Source of the DNA: Luidia sarsii
Taxonomy: Eukaryota > Echinodermata > Asteroidea > Paxillosida > Luidiidae
NCBI GenBank assembly: GCA_949987565.1
Contig: OX465118.1
Coordinates: 3,252,538-3,316,537 of the forward strand
Direction: 5' to 3'
DNA length: 64,000 nucleotides
Shown here piece by piece: positions 53,601 through 64,000 of this stretch; positions within the stretch are counted from its first letter, which is position 1; the number at the start of each line of letters is the position of its first letter. A program made the translations under genes and the position numbers. The notes under the pieces were generated by a model that was not told the DNA's origin, did no database searches, and was given only the letters and a program-made list of their open reading frames with translations.

Positions 53601-55858
53601 GAATAGCGCCCCCAATACACAGCCTATCAAAGAAACCAGAATACTTCGTTTTGATATAACAGCGTACGTCAGTGAAAGAATACATTTCACTTTTGATCAG
53701 TCCTCTACACAAGTACATTTTCAAGGGATAATTTCCACTGAAATTGCGACACTCCCGGATTGAAAACAAAATGATTCTACGTTAATTCACTTGATTTTTA
53801 TAGTCGTTCTTGTTGGTGTTTTTGAGGGGTTGTTGCTTGTTTCTTTGGGCTTCGGTAGTCTGCCATATTTGTATACAACTTTGTTTCAATGAGGGGTCTT
53901 TGGAGGGTAATTAACCGATACATTGTAGAATAAGTGAAGCTTAAGACAACCTGGGGGTTCCGTGATGGCAACTTGCAAATACAGAATGTTGAGTTTCCTG
54001 CTTGAACGGCTTTTCTTTAATTGGGGCCTTTTGACTCTAAATAACTGATACATTGTAGAATAAGTGAAGCTTGGGACCACCCGAGTGTTCAGTGTTTGAA
54101 TTCGGGTGTAATTTGGTACATATTGGGGCTTGAAATATGGCGCTATTTGAATTTGCTGTGGAAGAATAGGGATGCTTCCCAAAATCCTCGTCGATGAAAA
54201 TCGGCTTGGAGAGCAACACACGAGTTACTGCACTTTGCTCACAATCGTCTCGAACGACACCTTCCAGAGAAATATCGCCCAACCCGTCACTTTAGCCGTT
54301 GTTTTGAAATTAATCCGCCCAATGATAGTTTAAAAAAATACAATACCTCTGACCCTCTATCGCCAACTTCCATCGCTCTCTTTTCAGCATCAACACGTCA
54401 CCAACAATATTTGATCTGATTATCAAATCAAATTTACACAATTCACTCTGCGACCGATAATTATCCATAAATAACGCGAACTACTTTGCGTGTGTGTGTG
54501 ACGGATGGCACCCAAGCAAGTTGGCGGAAGCATGACCGTTAGTTCGGTATAGCGCCCCCAATACACAGACTATCAAAGAAACCAGAATACTTCGTTTTGA
54601 TATAACAGCGTACGTCAGTGAAAGAATACATTTCACTTTTGATCAGTCCTCTACACAAGTACATTTTCAAGGGATAATTTCCACTGAAATTGCGACACTC
54701 CCGGATTGAAAACAAAATGATTCTACGTTAATTCACTTGATTTTTATAGTCGTTCTTGTTGCTATTTTTGAGGGGTTGTTGCTTGTTTCTTTGGGCTTCG
54801 GTAGTCTGCCATATTTTTATACAACTTTGTTTCAATGAGGGGTCTTTGGAGGGTATTTAACCGATACATTGTAGAATAAGTGAAGCTTAAGACAACCTGG
54901 GGGTTCCGTGATGGCAACTTGCAAAAACAGAATGTTGAGTTTCCTGCTTGAACGGCTTTTCTTTAATCGGGGCCTTTGGACTCTAAATAACTGATACATT
55001 GTAGAATAAGTGAAGCTTGGGACCACCCGAGTGTTCAGTGTTTGATTTCGGGTGTAATTTGGTACATATTGGGGCTTGAAATATGGCGCTATTTGAATTT
55101 GCTGTGGAAGAATAGGGATGCTTCCCAAAATCCTCGTCGATGAAAATCGGCTTGGAGAGCAGCACACGAGTTACTGCACTTTGCTCACAATCGTCTCGAA
55201 CGACACCTTCCAGAGAAATATCGCCCAACCCGTCACTTTAGCCGTTGTTTTGAAATTAATCCGCCCAATGAAAGTTTAAAAAAATACAATACCTCTGACC
55301 CTCTATCGCCAACTTCCATCTCTCTCTTTTCAGCATCAATACGTCACCAACAATATTTGATCTGATTATCAAATCAAATTTACACAATTCACTGTGCGAC
55401 CGATAATCATCCATCAATAACGCGAACTACTTTGCGTGTGTGTGTGACGGATGGCACCCAAGCAAGTTGGCGGAAGCATGACCGTTAGTTCGGAATAGCG
55501 CCCCCAATACACAGCCTATCAAAGAAACCAGAATACTTCGTTTTGATATAACAGCGTACGTCAGTGAAAGAATACATTTCACTTTTGATCAGTCCTCTAC
55601 ACAAGTACATTTTCAAGGGATAATTTCCACTGAAATTGCGACACTCCCGGATTGAAAACAAAATGATTCTACGTTAATTCACTTGATTTTTTATAGTCGT
55701 TCTTGTTGGTGTTTTTGAGGGGTTGTTGCTTGTTTCTTTGGGCTTCGGTAGTCTGCCATATTTTTATACAACTTTGTTTCAATGAGGGGTCTTTGGAGGG
55801 TAATTAACCGATACATTGTAGAATAAGTGAAGCTTAAGACAACCTGGGGGTTCCGTGA
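50634..55858. repeat. Diverged monomers, right half of the array
   Basis: This holds the remainder of unit 50182 and units 51128, 52074, 53020, 53966 and 54912 (947 bp). Units 50182 and 52074 share ggtccatatt, gaactacacc, gatccg, actaccttgcg and cagcctatcaaag, with one E-tailed unit between them. Units 53020 and 53966 share aattggggcc, ccttttgact and tgaattcggg. Units 53966 and 54912 have private changes (caacacgtc, cggtatagc, gttgctattttt, gcaaaaacag, gagcagcac) that reappear about 7.57 kb further on. Confidence 0.85.
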
Positions 55859-57751
55859 TGGCAACTTGCAAATACAGAATGTTGAGTTTCCTGCTTGAAC
55901 GGCTTTTCTTTAATCGGGGCCTTTGGACTCTAAATAACTGATACATTGTAGAATAAGTAAAGCTTGGGACCACCCGAGTGTTCAGTGTTTGATTTCGTGT
56001 GTAATTTGGTACATATTGGGGCTTGAAATATGGCGCTATTTGAATTTCCTGTGGAAGAATAGGGATCCTTTCCAAAATGCTCGTCGATGAAAATCGGCTT
56101 GGAGAGCAACACACGAGTTACTGCACTTTGCTCACAATCGTCTCGAACGACACCTTCCAGAGAAATATCGCCCAACCCGTCACTTTAGCCGTTGTTTTGA
56201 AATTAATCCGCCCAATGAAAGTTTAAAAAAATACAATACCTCTGACCCTCTATCGCCAACTTCCATCTCTCTCTTTTCAGCATCAATACGTCACCAACAA
56301 TATTTGATCTGATTATCAAACCAAATTTACAATATTCACTGTTCGACCGATAATTATACATAGATAACGCGAACTACTTTGCGTGTGTGCGTGACGGATG
56401 GCACCCAAGCAAGTTGGCGGAAGCATGACCGTTAGTTCGGAATAGCGCCCCCAATACACAGCCTATCAAAGAAACCAGAATACTTCGTTTTGATATAACA
56501 GCGTACGTCAGTGAAAGAATACATTTCACTTTTGATCAGTCCTCTACACAAGTACATTTTCAAGGGATAATTTCCACTGAAATTGCGACACTCCCGGATT
56601 GAAAACAAAATGATTCTACGTTAATTCACTTGATTTGTATAGTCGTTCTTGTTGGTGTTTTTGAGGGGTTGTTGCTTGTTTCTTTGGGCTTCGGTAGTCT
56701 GCCATATTTTTATACAACTTTGTTTCAATGAGGGGTCTTTGGAGGGTAATTAACCGATACATTGTAGAATAAGTGAAGCTTAAGACAACCTGGGGGTTCC
56801 GTGATGGCAACTTGCAAATACAGAATGTTGAGTTTCCTGCTTGAACGGCTTTTCTTTAATCGGGGCCTTTGGACTCTAAATAACTGATACATTGTAGAAT
56901 AAGTGAAGCTTGGGACCACCCGAGTGTTCAGTGTTTGATTTCGGGTGTAATTTGGTACATATTGGGGCTTGAAATATGGCGCTATTTGAATTTGCTGTGG
57001 AAGAATAGGGATGCTTCCCAAAATCCTCGTCGATGAAAATCGGCTTGGAGAGCAACACACGAGTTACTGCACTTTGCTCACAATCGTCTCGAACGACACC
57101 TTCCAGAGAAATATCGCCTAACCCGTCACTTTAGCCGTTGATTTGAAATTAATCCGCCCAATGAAAGTTTAAAAAAATACAATACCTCTGACCCTCTATC
57201 GCCAACTTCCATCTCTCTCTTTTCAGCATCAATACGTCACCAACAATATTTGATCCGATTATCAAATCAAATTTACACAATTCACTGTTCGACCGATAAT
57301 TATCCATAAATAACGCGAACTACTTTGCGTGTGTGCGTGACGGATGGCACCCAAGCAAGTTGGCGGAAGCATGACCGTTAGTTCGGAATAGCGCCCCCAA
57401 TACACAGACAATCAAAGTAACCAGAATACTTCGTTTTGATATAACAGCGTACGTCAGTGAAAGAATACATTTCACTTTTGATCAGTCCTCTACACAAGTA
57501 CATTTTCAAGGGATAATTTCCACTGAAATTGCGACACTCCCGGATTGAAAACAAAATGATTCTACGTTAATTCACTTGATTTTTTATAGTCGTTCTTGTT
57601 GGTGTTTTTGAGGGGTTGTTGCTTGTTTCTTTGGGCTTCGGTAGTCTGCCATATTTTTATACAACTTTGTTTCAATGAGGGGTCTTTGGAGGGTAATTAA
57701 CCGATACATTGTAGAATAAGTGAAGCTTAAGACAACCTGGGGGTTCCGTGA
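55859..57751. repeat. 2-monomer duplication, copy 1
   Basis: Units 55859 (946 bp) and 56805 (947 bp). The first has aagtaaagctt (a change in the repeat core), gatcctttcc, aaaatgctcg, caaaccaaat, ttcgaccg and gtgtgcgtgacgg. The second has ttcgaccg, gtgtgcgtgacgg and caaagtaacc. The pair recurs immediately downstream. Confidence 0.87.
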
Positions 57752-59643
57752 TGGCAACTTGCAAATACAGAATGTTGAGTTTCCTGCTTGAACGGCTTTT
57801 CTTTAATCGGGGCCTTTGGACTCTAAATAACTGATACATTGTAGAATAAGTAAAGCTTGGGACCACCCGAGTGTTCAGTGTTTGATTTCGGGTGTAATTT
57901 GGTACATATTGGGGCTTGAAATATGGCGCTATTTGAATTTCCTTTGGAAGAATAGGGATCCTTTCCAAAATGCTCGTCGATGAAAATCGGCTTGGAGAGC
58001 AACACACGAGTTACTGCACTTTGCTCACAATCGTCTCGAACGACACCTTCCAGAGAAATATCGCCCAACCCGTCACTTTAGCCGTTGTTTTGAAATTAAT
58101 CCGCCCAATGAAAGTTTAAAAAAATACAATACCTCTGACCCTCTATCGCCAACTTCCATCTCTCTCTTTTCAGCATCAATACGTCACCAACAATATTTGA
58201 TCTGATTATCAAACCAAATTTACAAAATTCACTGTTCGACCGATAATTATACATAGATAACGCGAACTACTTTGCGTGTGTGCGTGACGGATGGCACCCA
58301 AGCAAGTTGGCGGAAGCATGACCGTTAGTTCGGAATAGCGCCCCCAATACACAGCCTATCAAAGAAACCAGAATACTTCGTTTTGATATAACAGCGTACG
58401 TCAGTGAAAGAATACATTTCACTTTTGATCAGTCCTCTACACAAGTACATTTTCAAGGGATAATTTCCACTGAAATTGCGACACTCCCGGATTGAAAACA
58501 AAATGATTCTACGTTAATTCACTTGATTTGTATAGTCGTTCTTGTTGGTGTTTTTGAGGGGTTGTTGCTTGTTTCTTTGGGCTTCGGTAGTCTGCCATAT
58601 TTTTATACAACTTTGTTTCAATGAGGGGTCTTTGGAGGGTAATTAACCGATACATTGTAGAATAAGTGAAGCTTAAGACAACCTGGGGGTTCCGTGATGG
58701 CAACTTGCAAATACAGAATGTTGAGTTTCCTGCTTGAACGGCTTTTCTTTAATCGGGGCCTTTGGACTCTAAATAACTGATACATTGTAGAATAAGTGAA
58801 GCTTGGGACCACCCGAGTGTTCAGTGTTTGATTTCGGGTGTAATTTGGTACATATTGGGGCTTGAAATATGGCGCTATTTGAATTTGCTGTGGAAGAATA
58901 GGGATGCTTCCCAAAATCCTCGTCGATGAAAATCGGCTTGGAGAGCAACACACGAGTTACTGCACTTTGCTCACAATCGTCTCGAACGACACCTTCCAGA
59001 GAAATATCGCCCAACCCGTCACTTTAGCCGTTGTTTTGAAATTAATCCGCCCAATGAAAGTTTAAAAAAATACAATACCTCTGACCCTCTATCGCCAACT
59101 TCCATCTCTCTCTTTTCAGCATCAATACGTCACCAACAATATTTGATCTGATTATCAAATCAAATTTACACAATTCACTGTTCGACCGATAATTATCCAT
59201 AAATAACGCGAACTACTTTGCGTGTGTGCGTGACGAATGGCACCCAAGCAAGTTGGCGGAAGCATGACCGTTAGTTCGGAATAGCGCCCCCAATACACAG
59301 ACAATCAAAGTAACCAGAATACTTCGTTTTGATATAACAGCGTACGTCAGTGAAAGAATACATTTCACTTTTGATCAGTCCTCTACACAAGTACATTTTC
59401 AAGGGATAATTTCCACTGAAATTGCGACACTCCCGGATTGAAAACAAAATGATTCTACGTTAATTCACTTGATTTTTATAGTCGTTCTTGTTGGTGTTTT
59501 TGAGGGGTTGTTGCTTGTTTCTTTGGGCTTCGGTAGTCTGCCATATTTTTATACAACTTTGTTTCAATGAGGGGTCTTTGGAGGGTAATTAACCGATACA
59601 TTGTAGAATAAGTGAAGCTTAAGACAACCTGGGGGTTCCGTGA
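57752..59643. repeat. 2-monomer duplication, copy 2
   Basis: Units 57752 and 58698 repeat the private variants of 55859 and 56805. The copies differ at several single bases (for example gatttcgtgtg versus gatttcgggtg, cctgtgg versus cctttgg, gtgacgaatgg in 58698) and by one T in a T run, so this duplication looks older than the one at 43-50 kb. Confidence 0.86.
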
Positions 59644-62600
59644 TGGCAACTTGCAAATACAGAATGTTGAGTTTCCTGCTTGAACGGCTTTTCTTTAATC
59701 GGGCCTTTGGACTCTAAATAACTGATACATTGTAGAATAAGTGAAGCTTGGGACCACCCGAGTGTTCAGTGTTTGATTTCGGGTGTAATTTGGTACATAT
59801 TGGGGCTTGAAATATGGCGCTATTTGAATTTGCTATGGAAGAATAGGGATGCTTCCCAAAATCCTCGTCGATGAAAATCGGCTTGGAGAGCAAAACACGA
59901 GTTACTGCACTTTGCTCACAATCGTCTCGAACTACACCTTCCAGAGAAATATCGCCCAACCCGTCACTTTAGCCGTTGTTTTGAAATTAATCCGCCCAAT
60001 GATAGTTTAAAAAAATACAATACCTCTGACCCTCTATCGCCAACTTCCATCTCTCTCTTTTCAGCATCAATACGTCACCAACAATTTTTGATCCGATTAT
60101 CAAATCAAATTTACACAATTCACTGTGCGACCGATAATTATCCATCAATAACGCGAACTACCTTGCGTGTGTGTGTGACGGATGGCACCCAAGCAAGTTG
60201 GCGGAAGCATGACCGTTAGTTCGGAATAGCGCCCCCAATACACAGCCTATCAAAGAAACCAGAATACTTCGTTTTGATATAACAGCGTCCGTCAGTGAAA
60301 GAATACATTTCACTTTTGATCAGTCCTCTACACAAGTACATTTTCAAGGGATAATTTCCACTGAAATTGCGACACTCCCGGATTGAAAACAAAATGATTC
60401 TACGTTAATTCACTTGATTTTTATAGTCGTTCTTGTTGGTGTTTTTGAGGGGTTGTTGCTTGTTTCTTTGGGCTTCGGTAGTCTGCCATATTTTGATACA
60501 ACTTTGTTTCAATGAGGGGTCTTTGGAGGGTAATTAACCGATACATTTTAGAATAAGTGAAGCTTAAGACAACCTGGGGGTTCCGTGATGGCAACTTGCA
60601 AAAACAGAATGTTGAGTTTCCTGCTTGAACGGCTTTTCTTTAATCGGGGCCTTTTGACTCTAAATAACTGATACATTGTAGAATAAGTGAAGCTTGGGAC
60701 CACCCGAGTGTTCAGTGTTTGAATTCGGGTGTAATTTGGTACATATTGGGGCTTGAAATATGGCGCTATTTGAATTTGCTGTGGAAGAATAGGGATGCTT
60801 CCCAAAATCCTCGTCGATGAAAATCGGCTTGGAGAGCAACACACGAGTTACTGCACTTTGCTCACAATCGTCTCGAACGACACCTTCCAGAGAAATATCG
60901 CCCAACCCGTCACTTTAGCCGTTGTTTTGAAATTAATCCGCCCAATGATAGTTTAAAAAAATACAATACCTCTGACCCTCTATCGCCAACTTCCATCGCT
61001 CTCTTTTCAGCATCAATACGTCACCAACAATATTTGATCTGATTATCAAATCAAATTTACACAATTCACTCTGCGACCGATAATTATCCATAAATAACGC
61101 GAACTACTTTGCGTGTGTGTGTGACGGATGGCACCCAAGCAAGTTGGCGGAAGCATGACCGTTAGTTCGGTATAGCGCCCCCAATACACAGACTATCAAA
61201 GAAATCAGAATACTTCGTTTTGATATAACAGCGTACGTCAGTGAAAGAATACATTTCACTTTTGATCAGTCCTCTACACAAGTACATTTTCAAGGGATAA
61301 TTTTCACTGAAATTGCGACACTCCCGGATTGAAAAGAAAATGATTCTACGTTAATTCACTTGATTTTTATAGTCGTTCTTGTTGGTGTTTTTGAGGGGTT
61401 GTTGCTTGTTTCTTTGGGCTTCGGTAGTCTGCCATATTTTTATACAACTTTGTTTCAATGAGGGGTCTTTGGAGGGTAATTAACCGATACATTGTAGAAT
61501 AAGTGAAGCTTAAGACAACCTGGGGGTTCCGTGATTGCAACTTGCAAATACAGAATGTTGAGTTTCCTGCTTGAACGGCTTTTCTTTAATCGGGGCCTTT
61601 GGACTCTAAATAACTGATACATTGTAGAATAAGTGAAGCTTGGGACCACCCGAGTGTTCAGTGTTTGAATTCGGGTGTAATTTGGTACATATTGGGGCTT
61701 GAAATATGGCGCTATTTGAATTTGCTGTGGAAGAATCGGGATGCTTCCCAAAATCCTCGTCGATGAAAATCGGCTTGGAGAGCAACACACGAGTTACTGC
61801 ACTTTGCTCACAATCGTCTCGAACGACACCTTCCAGAGAAATATCGCCAAACCCGTCACTTTAGCCGTTGTTTTGAAATTAATCCGCCCAATGATAGTTT
61901 AAAAAAATACAATACCTCTGACCCTCTATCGCCAACTTCCATCGCTCTCTTTTCAGCATCAATACGTCACCAACAATATTTGATCTGATTATCAAATCAA
62001 ATTTACACAATTCACTCTGCGACCGATAATTATCCATAAATAACGCGAACTACTTTGCGTGTGTGTGTGACGGATGGCACCCAAGCAAGTTGGCGGAAGC
62101 ATGACCGTTAGTTCGGTATAGCGCCCCCAATACACAGACTATCAAAGAAACCAGAATACTTCGTTTTGATATAACAGCGTACGTCAATGAAAGAATACAT
62201 TTCACTTTTGATCAGTCCTTTACACAAGTACATTTTCAAGGGATAATTTCCACTGAAATTGCGACACTCCCGGATTGAAAACAAAATGATTCTACGTTAA
62301 TTCACTTGATTTTTATAGTCGTTCTTGTTGCTATTTTTGAGGGGTTGTTGCTTGTTTGTTTGGGCTTCGGTAGTCTGCCATATTTTTATACAACTTTGTT
62401 TCAATGAGGGGTCTTTGGAGGGTAATTAACCGATACATTGTAGAATAAGTGAAGCTTAAGACAACATGGGGGTTCCGTGATGGCAACTTGCAAAAACAGA
62501 ATGTTGAGTTTCCTGCTTGAACGGCTTTTCTTTAATCGGGGCCTTTGGACTCTAAATAACTGATACATTGTAGAATAAGTGAAGCTTGGGACCACCCGAT

Positions 62601-63417
62601 TGTTCAGTGTTTGATTTCGGGTGTAATTTGATACATATTGGGGCTTGAAATATGGCGCTATTTGAATTTGCTGTGGAAGAATAGGGATGCTTCCCAAAAT
62701 CCTCGTCGATGAAAATCGGCTTGGAGAGCAGCACACGAGTTACTGCACTTTGCTCACAATCGTCTCGAACGACACCTTCCAGAGAAATATCGCCCAACCC
62801 GTCACTTTAGCCGTTGTTTTGAAAATAATCCGCCCAATGATAGTTTAAAAAAATAAAATACCTCTGACCCTCTATCGCCAACTTTCATCTCTCTCTTTTC
62901 AGCATCAATACGTCACCAACAATATTTGATCTGATTATCAAATCAAATTTACACAATTCACTGTGCGACCGATAATTATCCATCAATAACGCGAACTACT
63001 TTGCGTGTGTGTGTGACGGATGGCACCCAAGCAAGTTGGCGGAAGCATGACCGTTAGTTCGGAATAGCGCCCCCAATACACAGCCTATCAAAGAAAACAG
63101 AATACTTCGTTTTGATATAACAGCGTACGTCAGTGAAAGAATACATTTCACTTTTGATCAGTCCTCTACACAAGTACATTTTCAAGGGATAATTTCCACT
63201 GAAATTGCGACACTCCCGGATTGAAAACAAAATGATTCTACGTTAATTCACTTGATTTTTATAGTCGTTCTTGTTGCTGTTTTTGAGGGGTTGTTGCTTG
63301 TTTCTTTGGGCTTCGGTAGTCTGCCATATTTTTATACAACTTTGTTTCAATGAGGGGTCTTTGGAGGGTAAATAACCGACACATTGTAGAATAAGTGAAG
63401 CTTAAGACAACCTGGGG
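59644..63417. repeat. Right edge of the array, monomers with many private mutations
   Basis: Units 59644 (945 bp, one G lost near 59,701), 60589, 61535 and 62481 (about 937 bp before homology breaks). Private changes include acatttta in the repeat core near 60,541, gattgcaac at the start of 61535, gaatcggga, cgtcaatgaaag, gtcctttac, gtttgtttggg, acaacatggg, ccgattgttc, ttgatacat and ggtaaataaccgac. The last four units resemble 52074-55858 (shared gcaaaaacag, gagcagcac, cggtatagc) at about 7.57 kb spacing. Confidence 0.87.
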
Positions 63418-63720
63418 ATTCACTATTCAATTTGGTATGTCATTGGGACCATATCGTCTTTAAATGTTGCCCTATTTGGCTGTAGAAGTGGAGGGGTCCA
63501 TCCCATAATCCTTGCAGAAATTCGGCATGGACGGCTACACATTTTGGGGGTGTTTATTTTCTGAGTTTTATTAGCAAAACGTATAATCCGCTAAGGGCAC
63601 TAAAATTTAAAACAAAACCTGAGAGATGAAGGTCCCAACTAAGATTTTCAGTATTGCTACAAGAACTGAGAGACTTTTTGGTGTGGGATAATTGGCCTTT
63701 GAAGTGAGTGTTTTTGTGCC
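63418..63720. repeat. Anciently diverged, partial relative of the monomer
   Basis: After cctgggg the match to the array breaks, but the order of short matches continues: aatttggta, ccctatttg, gctgtagaag, catcccataatcc, attcggcatgg and ggctacaca against the monomer's aatttggta, cgctatttg, gctgtggaag, cttcccaaaatcc, aatcggcttgg and gcaacaca. After a gap come taatccgc, a tttaaaa run, aaaacctgag, cccaact and attttcag. The match is clear to about 63,660 and weaker (gataatt) to about 63,720. The segment has one copy of the internal repeat instead of two. Confidence 0.72.
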
Positions 63721-64000
63721 GTGTTCAATAGGAGCTCGCTTTAGTGTTCTGCACCCCTCAACGACAATAACGTCCACAAGCCCGCCGACAACAGCAGAGC
63801 CCTTTATAATCTAGTTTGCGCACTAAAGCGTCAGACATCAGGAAATGGTACACAATCCAGAGTGGTCTCTTGTAAGAACGCTCGGCTACCAACCTGTGAG
63901 TCCGAGTTCGATTCCCGGGGGCACCTTTTTCAATTCAATTTGTTTTTCCTCTCTGCGATCCCGCCATTTAGGGTGTTTAAAAAACTCCAGCAACCACCAT
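63721..64000. other. Unique right flank
   Basis: This sequence is not recognisably related to the monomer, has no long reading frame, and contains only the tRNA-derived element as a recognisable feature. It could serve as a unique anchor for placing the array. Confidence 0.6.
63863..63930 (+). ncRNA. Decayed tRNA-derived (SINE-like) head with Pol III boxes
   Basis: GTTCGATTC at 63,906-63,914 is a perfect match to the RNA polymerase III B box (GWTCRANNC). TGGTCTCTTGT at 63,863-63,873 is a weak A-box match at a suitable distance upstream. The T stem around the B box (ccgag / cccgg) pairs with one A-C mismatch. Sequence resembling the 3' acceptor strand (gggcacc) follows, then a run of five T at 63,926-63,930 that could terminate Pol III. 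No 5' acceptor strand complementary to gggcacc and no standard anticodon arm are found, so it is not a working tRNA gene. A tRNA-derived SINE fragment or tRNA pseudogene is most likely. Confidence 0.6.

Larger units (their letters stand above)
1..63417. repeat. Satellite array, ~946-bp monomer, 67 units head to tail
   Basis: Every monomer can be started at the motif TGGCAACTTGCAAATACAG, which by chance opens the window. Successive occurrences are 946 bp apart with few exceptions. Lengths other than 946 are 954 bp (starting at 947, 8523, 16099, 35030), 953 (39769), 948 (24621), 947 (28407, 38822, 54912, 56805) and 945 (59644); these sum exactly to the 62,480 bp covered by 66 monomers. All copies have the same orientation. 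Monomers differ at a limited set of diagnostic sites, which define types A to H used in the other entries. No reading frame is conserved in the way a gene would be. The left end lies outside the window, so total array size is unknown. This is satellite DNA; its chromosomal location is not visible. Confidence 0.98.

Noticed and set aside
1..63417. CRISPR array or other bacterial or phage repeat system
   Set aside because: The unit is 946 bp with no short repeat plus variable spacer pattern, there are no associated genes, and the context is eukaryotic.
1..63417. CENP-B box (TTCG....A..CGGG)
   Set aside because: I checked the CGGG and CCCG occurrences in the monomer on both strands. The closest, around ctcccggattgaaaac, lacks the required CGAA.
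1..63417. rDNA intergenic spacer repeats
   Set aside because: No 18S, 5.8S, 28S or 5S sequence is recognisable in the window or flank.
63854..63925. Functional tRNA gene
   Set aside because: The B box is good, but the 5' acceptor strand does not pair with gggcacc and no standard anticodon stem-loop can be folded.

Overview
The window is almost entirely one satellite DNA array. A monomer of about 946 bp is repeated head to tail from position 1 to about 63,417: 66 complete monomers plus a 67th that is nearly complete. The array runs off the left edge of the window and ends inside it on the right. 55 of the 66 complete monomers are exactly 946 bp; the rest are 945-954 bp, and every length change traces to a small indel. 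I find no credible protein-coding gene, rRNA, CRISPR array or intact transposon. The organism is a eukaryote, probably an animal, because of the long satellite with higher-order structure and the RNA polymerase III type (tRNA-derived, SINE-like) sequence in the right flank. I cannot name the species.

Region by region. 1-15,152 holds two copies of an 8-monomer higher-order repeat (HOR) of 7,576 bp, monomer order A-B-C-D-E-F-E-F'. 15,153-20,836 is a 6-monomer form (A-B-C-D-E-F'). 20,837-27,460 is a block of F', G and H monomers present twice and joined by a hybrid A/E monomer. 27,461-33,137 is a second 6-monomer HOR with a recombinant B. 33,138-43,065 is a shuffled mix of F', G, B, C and E monomers. 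43,066-50,633 is a recent tandem duplication of a 3,784-bp, 4-monomer segment. 50,634-55,858 is more diverged. 55,859-59,643 is a 2-monomer tandem duplication. 59,644-63,417 is the array edge, where private mutations accumulate. 63,418 to about 63,720 is an anciently diverged relative of the monomer carrying only one of the two internal repeats that every array monomer has. The last 300 bp are unique sequence with a tRNA-related element at about 63,863-63,930.

What the window records is mainly a history of unequal exchange. Several monomers are hybrids whose left and right parts belong to different types. The order of types lets individual crossover events be inferred, including the step that turned a 6-monomer HOR into the 8-monomer HOR. 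Each monomer also carries a 130-bp-offset internal duplication with a 26-bp identical core, a 7-bp-arm dyad, a 10-bp palindrome and a splice-acceptor-like tract. A centromeric, pericentromeric or other heterochromatic location is likely by analogy but is not shown by the sequence.
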